This document shows, one piece after another, positions 1 through 4,449 of a DNA stretch of 5,420 nt. Source of the DNA: Actinomycetes bacterium. Lineage in GTDB: Bacteria > Actinomycetota > Actinomycetes > Propionibacteriales > Nocardioidaceae. The stretch spans positions 1 through 5,420 of the forward strand of contig JAHEXN010000066.1 in NCBI GenBank assembly GCA_023252095.1. The letters are read 5' to 3'. The position numbers and the translations under genes are program-made. The notes under the pieces were generated by a model, which was not told where the DNA came from, ran no database searches, and was given only the letters and a program-made list of their open reading frames with translations. Every line of letters begins with the position of its first letter. Within the stretch, counting starts at the first letter, position 1.

Positions 1-7
1 GCCTGGA

Positions 8-13
8 TAGATT
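8..13 (+). promoter_or_regulatory. Candidate -10 box (TAGATT) for the topoisomerase B gene
   Basis: TAGATT fits the actinobacterial TANNNT -10 pattern. A transcript would start near base 20 and give a leader of about 50 nt before the ATC at 73. Any -35 element would lie left of the window, so it cannot be judged. An in-frame TGA at 13-15 ends the upstream reading frame, so coding cannot begin before this point. This is pattern evidence only. Confidence 0.25.
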
Positions 14-59
14 GACGACAGCGCCTGACCGGTCCGTGGACCAGTGCACCCGAACGACC

Positions 60-65
60 GAGGAG
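60..65 (+). promoter_or_regulatory. Shine-Dalgarno that places the parE start at ATC 73
   Basis: GAGGAG is complementary to the 16S rRNA tail and ends 7 nt before ATC at 73. No ATG, GTG or TTG in any frame sits at a suitable distance, and the only in-frame alternative, CTG at 25, lies upstream of this site and has no SD of its own. The site therefore decides the start in favour of the non-canonical ATC, unless base 75 is a sequencing error for G. Confidence 0.7.
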
Positions 66-72
66 ATCTGCC

Positions 73-2085
73 ATCAGCACGTACGACGCCCGCAACCTGC
101 TCGTCCTCGAAGGACTCGAGGCCGTCCGCAAGCGCCCGGGCATGTACATCGGCTCGACCGACACCCGCGGTCTGATGCACTGCCTGTGGGAGATCATCGA
201 CAACTCTGTCGACGAGGCTCTGGCCGGTTTCGGCACCAAGATCTCGGTCATCCTGCACGCCGACGGCTCGGTCGAGGTCCACGACAACGCCCGCGGCATC
301 CCGGTCGACATCGAGCCGAAGACGGGTCTGACCGGCGTCGAGGTCGTGTTCACCAAGCTGCACGCCGGCGGCAAGTTCGGCGGCGGTGCGTACAACGCCT
401 CCGGCGGCCTGCATGGCGTCGGCGCCGCGGTCGTCAATGCCCTCTCGGAGCGCCTCGACGTCGAGGTCGACAAGGGCGGCGCCACGTGGGCCCAGACCTT
501 CCGCCGCGGCGCGCCGGAGGGCAGCCTCGAGAAGATCGCCAAGGTCGCCAAGGCCCGCACCGGGACCCGCGTGCGGTACTGGGCCGACCCCCAGATCTTC
601 ATCAAGGGCGCCAAGTTCTCCTACGAGGACCTCACGCGCCGGGCGCGCCAGACCGCGTTCCTCGTGCCGGGACTGGAGATCGCGATCCGCGACGAACGGG
701 GCGAGGAGGTCGTCGAGGAGTCGTTCAAGCACGAGGGCGGCATCGCCGAGTTCGTCGAGTACCTCGCGGCCGACGAGCCCGTCACGACCGTGCTGCGCCT
801 GCAGGGCGAGGGCACCTTCACCGAGACCGTCCCCATGCTCGACCCCAAGGGCCACATGACCCCGCAGGACGTCGACCGCACCCTGGGCGTCGACGTCGCG
901 CTGCGCTGGGGCACGGGCTACGACACCGACGTGCGCTCGTTCGTCAACATCATCTCGACGCCCAAGGGTGGCACCCACGTCCAGGGCTTCGAGCGCGGCA
1001 TGACCAAGACGTTCAACGAGGTGCTGCGCGGCACCCGGCTGCTCAAGAACGGCGACACCGACGTCATCAAGGACGACGTCCTGGAGGGCATCTCGGCCGT
1101 CGTCACGGTGCGTCTGGCCGAGCCCCAGTTCGAGGGTCAGACGAAGGAGGTCCTCGGCACGCCCGCGGTGACCCGCATCGTGCAGAAGGTCGTCTCCGAC
1201 GAGCTCCGCAGCTTCCTGACCTCCACGCGCGGGGCCGAGAAGGCCGCGGCACGCCTCGTGATGGAGAAGGTCGTGGGTGCCTCGCGTACCCGGCTGATGG
1301 CGCGCCAGCAGCGCGACACCCAGCGCAGGAAGAACGCGCTCGAATCCAGTGCCCTGCCCGCCAAGCTCGCCGACTGTCGCAGCACCGACGTCGAACGCTC
1401 CGAGCTGTTCATCGTGGAGGGCGACTCCGCCCTCGGCACGGCCAAGAGCGCCCGCGACTCCGGGTTCCAGGCGCTCGTGCCGATCCGCGGCAAGATCCTC
1501 AACGTCCAGAAGGCGTCCATCGGCGACATGCTGAAGAACGCGGAGTGCTCCTCGATCATCCAGGTCGTCGGGGCCGGCTCGGGTCGCACGTTCGACCTCG
1601 ACGCGGCACGCTACGGCCGCATCATCTTCATGGCCGACGCCGACTCCGACGGCGCCCACATCCGTTGCCTGCTCGCCACGTTGTTCTTCCGCTACATGCG
1701 CCCGCTGGTCGAGGCGGGGCGCGTGTACTCCGCCGTGCCCCCGCTGCACCGCATCGAGCTCTCGAACCCGAAGAAGGGGCAGGAGAAGTACCGGTACACG
1801 TACTCCGACCCCGAGCTGCAGCGCGCGCTCGACGAGCTGCGCAAGAAGAACGTCAGCTGGAAGGACCCAGTCCAGCGCTACAAGGGCCTCGGCGAGATGG
1901 ACGCCGACCAGCTGGCCGAGACCACGATGGAGCCGCGGCACCGCACGCTGCGCCGTCTCACGGTCGACGACGCGGAGGAGGCCAGCGAGGTTTTCGAGCT
2001 CCTGATGGGCTCGGAGGTCGCGCCGCGCAAGGACTTCATCGTGGCGGGGGCCTACGAGCTCGACCCCGACCGCATCGACGCCTGA
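73..2085 (+). CDS. parE: Type IIA DNA topoisomerase B subunit (ParE/GyrB-like ATPase), apparent ATC start
   Basis: This is the ATP-hydrolysing subunit of a heterotetrameric type II topoisomerase, which passes one duplex through another to relax or decatenate chromosomes together with a GyrA/ParC-type partner (not in the window). Counting 670 residues from base 73, the GHKL ATPase domain shows EIIDNSVDEAL with Glu40 and Asn44, DNARGIP with Asp71, LHAGGKF at 96-102 and GLHGVG at 112-117. The transducer domain carries the QTK loop with Lys358. The TOPRIM domain has EGDSA starting at Glu449 and DADSDG at 522-527, followed by the C-terminal QRYKGLGEM block near 601-609. Length is normal for the short GyrB/ParE type. 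The wording LMHCLWEIIDNSVDEAL resembles the second, ParE-like actinobacterial paralogue more than the dnaA-linked GyrB, so parE is a family-level call. The start is set by homology: Tyr4, equivalent to E. coli GyrB Tyr5, and the EGLEAVRKRPG block precede the first ATG at 142. No ATG, GTG or TTG lies in frame between the TGA at 13-15 and 142. GAGGAG at 60-65 sits 7 nt before ATC at 73. Confidence 0.93.
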   Translation: MSTYDARNLLVLEGLEAVRKRPGMYIGSTDTRGLMHCLWEIIDNSVDEALAGFGTKISVILHADGSVEVHDNARGIPVDIEPKTGLTGVEVVFTKLHAGGKFGGGAYNASGGLHGVGAAVVNALSERLDVEVDKGGATWAQTFRRGAPEGSLEKIAKVAKARTGTRVRYWADPQIFIKGAKFSYEDLTRRARQTAFLVPGLEIAIRDERGEEVVEESFKHEGGIAEFVEYLAADEPVTTVLRLQGEGTFTETVPMLDPKGHMTPQDVDRTLGVDVALRWGTGYDTDVRSFVNIISTPKGGTHVQGFERGMTKTFNEVLRGTRLLKNGDTDVIKDDVLEGISAVVTVRLAEPQFEGQTKEVLGTPAVTRIVQKVVSDELRSFLTSTRGAEKAAARLVMEKVVGASRTRLMARQQRDTQRRKNALESSALPAKLADCRSTDVERSELFIVEGDSALGTAKSARDSGFQALVPIRGKILNVQKASIGDMLKNAECSSIIQVVGAGSGRTFDLDAARYGRIIFMADADSDGAHIRCLLATLFFRYMRPLVEAGRVYSAVPPLHRIELSNPKKGQEKYRYTYSDPELQRALDELRKKNVSWKDPVQRYKGLGEMDADQLAETTMEPRHRTLRRLTVDDAEEASEVFELLMGSEVAPRKDFIVAGAYELDPDRIDA

Positions 2086-3446
2086 GCCGCGGAGGTCCGC
2101 GACAGGCGTGAGGCCTCGGCCGCGACCGCGAACGCCTGCGCGCGCTCGAGGTGCGGCCCACCCACGTCGACGGGCCCGTCCGGGCTGTGCACCGCGACCG
2201 AGGCGACGCCGAGGCGTCGCTGCAGCGGACCCTGTTCGACGGCGACCGACTGGTTCTTGCGGTGCGGCACGATGCTCGTGCGCCGGGTGATCCAGCCGTG
2301 ACGCGAGACGACCGCGACGTCGTCGACGCCGATCCAGCGGTAGCGCCAGCCGATCGGGGCGAAGATCCAGCTCGCCCCGCTCGAGCGGCGGCGGTCCGCG
2401 ATCTCCTCCATCGCACCGGGCACCAGCAGGTCGACGACGCGCTGCGCCAGCTGCGGGTCGGCGATCGGCAGCACGGTGGCCGCCTGGTCCTGGTCCTTGG
2501 CATCGCCCTTGCCGGCGGTGCCCGCGACCGACACGAGCACGCGGCGCCATCCCAGCTGTCGCCAGATGATCGGCTCGACGACGGCAACGCCCTGCACGCG
2601 GTCGAACGGGACGGTCTCCGACGTGCGGCTCAGCAGACCGCGCTCGATCCGGAGCCCGTGCTCGACGCGACTCAGTCGGTACCCCCACTGGTCGAGGACA
2701 CGCCGCCCGACGATCTGGAACGCCCAGAAGCCGGCACCGACGACACCACCGAGGGCGGCGACGGGAGCCGCGAACCAGATCGAGGCGACCAGCGCGCCGA
2801 CCGCGACGATGACGGCCCCCGCGAGGTCGAGCGACAGGAGCGTGCCCACGACGACGCGAGACGGTGGCACCTCGGCCACGACCTCGATCGCCTGTGCCTC
2901 GAACGGCGGGGGAGCGGCAGCGCCGGGTGGGCCGTCGTACGCGAGCACCTCACCGGTGGTGGCGGCGTGGGCACGCCGCAGGAGGAGCGCGCGCAGCTCG
3001 TTCGACCGGGCCAGCGTCAGGTACCGCACGGTCGTGCGCGACTCGGACCCGCCGGCCGAGTCCAGGTGCAGCTCGGCGAGTCCGAAGACGCGGGCGACCA
3101 GCGGCTCGTGGATGTCGACCGACTGCAGGCGCTCGAACGGCACGCGCCGTGACTTCTTCCAGAGGATGCCGCTGTCGACGCGTGCCTCGCCGTCGTCGAT
3201 CACGAACGTCGTGAAGCGCCATGACAACCAGCCGATGATGCTGCCGACGACGAGGCCGCCCGCAGCGGCCGCGGGCAGGCCGAACACGCCCCAGGCATCG
3301 AGACCGCCGTTCTGGAACAGGGTGCTGACGATGCCCACGAGGGCCGCCGCGGACCAGCCGAGCCCGAGGACGACGGAGGTCAGGGGATGCGTGCGCTGCC
3401 CCTCGGCGAGCGTGGCCTGCTCAGAGCCCGGCGCCACGGGACTCAC
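2052..3446 (-). CDS. Three-domain bPH_2 (DUF304) membrane protein, YdbT-like
   Basis: This 464-residue membrane protein is built from repeated bacterial pleckstrin-homology-like domains (bPH_2, formerly DUF304). Two hydrophobic stretches at about 22-44 and 52-78 form a first hairpin. A cytoplasmic-type bPH_2 unit follows at about 76-158, with the signature RRVPFERLQSVDIHEP and a later LHLDSAGG. A Pro/Ala-rich linker lies at 171-186, a second membrane pair at about 196-247, and a second bPH_2 at 251-342 containing ETVPFDRVQGVAVVEP. A third bPH_2 at about 365-448 has SIVPHRKNQSVAVEQGPLQRRLG. Organisation and length match the long partner of YdbS/YdbT pairs. Biochemical function is unknown; in Bacillus, ydbST belongs to the SigW envelope-stress regulon and is linked to antimicrobial resistance, so an envelope role here is an inference. 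It starts with GTG at 3446, overlapping the upstream gene by 26 nt, which suggests translational coupling. A second in-frame GTG at 3437 is an alternative start. The last 14 residues (TSAAQASMRSGSSS) lie beyond the domain, and the end of this tail is encoded in the overlap with parE. Confidence 0.88.
   Translation of the reverse strand: MSPVAPGSEQATLAEGQRTHPLTSVVLGLGWSAAALVGIVSTLFQNGGLDAWGVFGLPAAAAGGLVVGSIIGWLSWRFTTFVIDDGEARVDSGILWKKSRRVPFERLQSVDIHEPLVARVFGLAELHLDSAGGSESRTTVRYLTLARSNELRALLLRRAHAATTGEVLAYDGPPGAAAPPPFEAQAIEVVAEVPPSRVVVGTLLSLDLAGAVIVAVGALVASIWFAAPVAALGGVVGAGFWAFQIVGRRVLDQWGYRLSRVEHGLRIERGLLSRTSETVPFDRVQGVAVVEPIIWRQLGWRRVLVSVAGTAGKGDAKDQDQAATVLPIADPQLAQRVVDLLVPGAMEEIADRRRSSGASWIFAPIGWRYRWIGVDDVAVVSRHGWITRRTSIVPHRKNQSVAVEQGPLQRRLGVASVAVHSPDGPVDVGGPHLERAQAFAVAAEASRLSRTSAAQASMRSGSSS
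2088..2101. repeat. Short inverted repeat just after the parE stop
   Basis: CGCGGA and TCCGCG are perfect inverted arms separated by GG, three bases after the parE TGA. As RNA this gives about five pairs with a four-base loop. No U-tract follows and the site lies inside the oppositely oriented bPH_2 coding region, so it is at best a weak hairpin terminator or 3'-end stabiliser. It may be a chance palindrome in GC-rich coding DNA. Confidence 0.25.
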
Positions 3447-3924
3447 CCAGCTCTGTCAGGCGCAGGCGCAGGCGCAAGGCCTCGTCGTGCGGCACGCCGG
3501 GCACCGTCGACGCGGTCCTCGTGCTCGCGGTGTGCAGGCTCAGGCTCGTGAAGCCGAGTCGCCGTGCCAGCGGACCGGCCTGGAGGTCGACGAACTGCAT
3601 GCGGCCGTACGGAACGGAGACGACGCGTCGGAACGTCACGCCGGACCGGACCACGAGCTCCTCCTCCTGCTCGCGATATCCCCACGAGCGGCGGTTGCGG
3701 GGCGCCCACCACGCGAGCCAGCCCACGACGAGGAGGGCGATCACGGCAGGCACCGCGAGCCACCACGCCGGCACGGTGGTCGTGGCGACGACGATCGCGA
3801 GCACACCGTCCGCGAGGACGAGCACCACCAGGGTCACGAGGGACCCGATGAGGAGGCGCGCCGTGGCGAGTCGGGGGGAGATCGCGGTCCATCCCGCGTC
3901 GTCCGGGTCGAAGGGGTCAGCCAT
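3421..3924 (-). CDS. Single-domain bPH_2 (DUF304) membrane protein, YdbS-like
   Basis: This 167-residue protein is the short partner of the bPH_2 pair. After a soluble, acidic N-terminus (MADPFDPDDAGW) come two membrane-spanning stretches at about 22-48 and 52-73, the second rich in Trp. A single bPH_2 domain follows at about 80-159, recognisable by SWGYREQEEELVVRSGVTFRRVVSVPYGRMQ (split here as 80-99 and 100-110), then VDLQAGPLARRLGF and a C-terminal LRLRLRLTELG helix. Length is close to the usual 150-170 residues of YdbS-like proteins. The reading frame stays open upstream to 4122, but that extension is Arg/Ala/Gly-rich, has no membrane or domain character, and covers the promoter candidate. 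ATG at 3924 is therefore chosen, as the first residue before the family-typical AISPRL segment. It is the first gene of a two-gene operon with the three-domain protein. Its role is presumably in the cell envelope, but the molecular function is not known. Confidence 0.87.
   Translation of the reverse strand: MADPFDPDDAGWTAISPRLATARLLIGSLVTLVVLVLADGVLAIVVATTTVPAWWLAVPAVIALLVVGWLAWWAPRNRRSWGYREQEEELVVRSGVTFRRVVSVPYGRMQFVDLQAGPLARRLGFTSLSLHTASTRTASTVPGVPHDEALRLRLRLTELGESRGAGL
3457..3476. repeat. CAGGCG hexanucleotide tandem repeat within the short bPH_2 gene
   Basis: CAGGCG occurs three times in a row (3457-3474), followed by CA. On the minus strand it encodes the alternating Leu-Arg run LRLRLRL at residues 150-156. 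The unit is six bases, so gain or loss of a copy would add or remove one Leu-Arg pair without a frameshift. With only about three copies it may simply reflect codon preference in an amphipathic helix. Confidence 0.5.
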
Positions 3925-3931
3925 GACCCTC

Positions 3932-3937
3932 AACCTA
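3932..3937 (-). promoter_or_regulatory. Candidate -10 box (TAGGTT) giving a leaderless bPH operon transcript
   Basis: Read on the minus strand, TAGGTT fits TANNNT and is followed by exactly 7 nt (GAGGGTC) and then the ATG at 3924-3922. That spacing would place transcription start on or next to the A of the start codon, the arrangement seen in leaderless actinobacterial genes. The GAGGG that could act as SD ends only 2 nt before ATG, too close to be an efficient ribosome site, which also favours leaderless initiation. No convincing -35 hexamer is visible. Confidence 0.45.
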
Positions 3938-3982
3938 CGCGGGCCGGTGGCCGCGGCCTCGTGGCGCGATCGACCTGGGCGT

Positions 3983-4012
3983 TTGACGGGGAGGAAGGCA
4001 CGGTGGGACACT
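3983..4012 (+). promoter_or_regulatory. Candidate housekeeping promoter (TTGACG-18-GACACT) for the zipper gene
   Basis: TTGACG at 3983-3988 matches the -35 consensus in five of six positions. GACACT at 4007-4012, 18 nt further on, keeps the two key -10 bases (A at position 2, T at position 6). Transcription would start near 4019 and leave about 150 nt of leader. The same spot reads TAGTGT on the opposite strand (4013-4008), so it could also fire leftward. It is the only promoter-like pair between the divergent genes because the downstream 160 nt lack any TA. Confidence 0.35.
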
Positions 4013-4161
4013 AGGAGACGCGGGAATCGTCCTCCCGCCGCGCGGGCGCCTCCTCCGGCGCTCCTCTCGCTGTGACAACGCCGCTTCGCTGCGTCGCCTG
4101 TCGCGGGCGAACTCTGGCTCATCCCGCTCGGCTCATCAGACTGTGTTCATCACGAACGTGT

Positions 4162-4166
4162 GGAGG
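4162..4166 (+). promoter_or_regulatory. Shine-Dalgarno GGAGG deciding the zipper gene start
   Basis: GGAGG ends 6 nt before ATG at 4173. This perfect spacing selects ATG 4173 over the in-frame GTG at 4143, which has no SD. Confidence 0.8.
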
Positions 4167-4172
4167 ATCTCC

Positions 4173-4373
4173 ATGGCCAAGGCTCTTGTCGGTTACCTCG
4201 GCGGCCCGACGCCCGCCCAGCTTCATCAGACGGCGCTGCTCAAGCGCCGCGTCGCCGATCTCGAGGCCGAGGTCCTGCGCCTCAAGATCGAGAACGACGG
4301 CCTGCTCAAGGCCCTGCACGACCAGGTCGACGCCGTGACCCCGGCCGACCTGCTCGAGCCGGTCTCTCACTGA
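4173..4373 (+). CDS. Small leucine-zipper coiled-coil protein of unknown function
   Basis: This gene encodes 66 residues in a soluble protein with no signal peptide or membrane span. A short head with a Gly/Pro motif (GYLGGPTP, residues 7-14) is followed by a basic patch KRR at 24-26 and a regular coiled coil from about 17 to 52. Heptad d positions are L23, L30, L37 and L44, an unbroken Leu-x6 zipper. The a positions are V27, V34, N41 and L48, with the buried Asn at an a position as in GCN4-type parallel dimers. The tail is acidic/hydrophobic (DAVTPADLLEPVSH). Homodimerisation is the safest structural inference. The basic residues are too few for a bZIP DNA-binding region. I think similar small proteins occur in related Actinobacteria, but I cannot verify this here. 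The start is fixed by GGAGG 6 nt upstream. It lies 76 nt before smc on the same strand and divergent from the bPH operon. The function is unknown; a partner role for SMC or a membrane protein is only a guess from position. Confidence 0.82.
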   Translation: MAKALVGYLGGPTPAQLHQTALLKRRVADLEAEVLRLKIENDGLLKALHDQVDAVTPADLLEPVSH

Positions 4374-4388
4374 GAGCCCGACCCGCAC

Positions 4389-4394
4389 TAGGGT
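4389..4394 (+). promoter_or_regulatory. Candidate -10 box (TAGGGT) for smc
   Basis: TAGGGT within CACTAGGGTGG fits the TANNNT -10 pattern. Transcription would start near 4401 and give smc a leader of about 50 nt. No good -35 is visible 17-18 nt upstream (CTCACT/TCTCAC at the end of the zipper gene). If real, smc can be transcribed separately from the zipper gene. Confidence 0.35.
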
Positions 4395-4405
4395 GGCTCC
4401 CACCC
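4391..4405. repeat. Perfect inverted repeat GGGTGG-CTC-CCACCC upstream of smc
   Basis: There are six perfect base pairs with a three-base loop, starting 18 nt after the zipper gene stop. It overlaps the TAGGGT -10 candidate, so it could be an operator on DNA. Read as RNA from the zipper transcript it could be a compact terminator or 3' stabiliser. No U-tract follows, so the terminator reading is not strong. Confidence 0.5.
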
Positions 4406-4407
4406 GT

Positions 4408-4425
4408 TCGACCGGTCCCGGTCGA
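4408..4425. repeat. Perfect inverted repeat TCGACCGG-TC-CCGGTCGA in the smc leader
   Basis: Eight-base arms are perfectly complementary around TC; as RNA this gives seven pairs with a four-base loop. It lies two bases after the previous repeat and 24 nt before the smc GTG, leaving the SD free. It would be inside the smc 5' leader if the TAGGGT promoter is used. A role as terminator, leader stem or protein-binding palindrome cannot be separated from sequence alone. Confidence 0.5.
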
Positions 4426-4449
4426 CCCTGACGTGATCCTGGAGCCGCT

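Larger units (their letters stand above)
3925..4172. other. Divergent intergenic region between the bPH operon and the zipper gene
   Basis: These 248 bases contain no credible gene. They hold the bPH -10 candidate at the left end, a TTGACG/GACACT promoter candidate facing right at 3983-4012, and then a leader of about 150 nt. That leader contains no TA dinucleotide from 4014 to 4172 but has several short GC-rich inverted repeats: CCCGC/GCGGG at 4034-4046, GCGCC/GGCGC at 4046-4061 and TCGCC/GGCGA at 4094-4110. An 8-bp direct repeat, GGCTCATC, occurs at 4116-4123 and 4130-4137. I recognise no riboswitch, T-box or tRNA in it. Confidence 0.6.

Noticed and set aside
142..144. ATG at 142 as the parE start
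   Set aside because: It falls inside the conserved RKRPGMYIG motif and would delete the N-terminal arm; it has no SD.
12..2111. A 699-codon open frame overlapping parE in another frame
   Set aside because: It is Arg/Pro/His-rich low-complexity translation typical of off-frame reading in high-GC DNA, while the parE frame contains every GHKL and TOPRIM motif.
2476..4014. A 512-codon plus-strand open frame (and a 333-codon one at 2151-3152) opposite the bPH_2 genes
   Set aside because: Both are antisense to genes with clear membrane segments and bPH_2 motifs. Their products are Arg/Pro/Thr-rich with no domain character and no SD-supported start.
4034..4061. GC-rich stem-loops as an intrinsic terminator
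   Set aside because: No U-tract follows, no gene ends just upstream on either strand, and short GC palindromes are common at this base composition.
3925..4122. A 66-residue N-terminal extension of the short bPH_2 protein
   Set aside because: The frame is open, but the extension is compositionally off-frame-like, lies upstream of the family-typical N-terminus and would cover the TAGGTT promoter candidate.
4143..4172. GTG at 4143 as the zipper gene start
   Set aside because: It has no SD, whereas ATG at 4173 has GGAGG at 6-nt spacing; the extra ten residues would include the SD itself.
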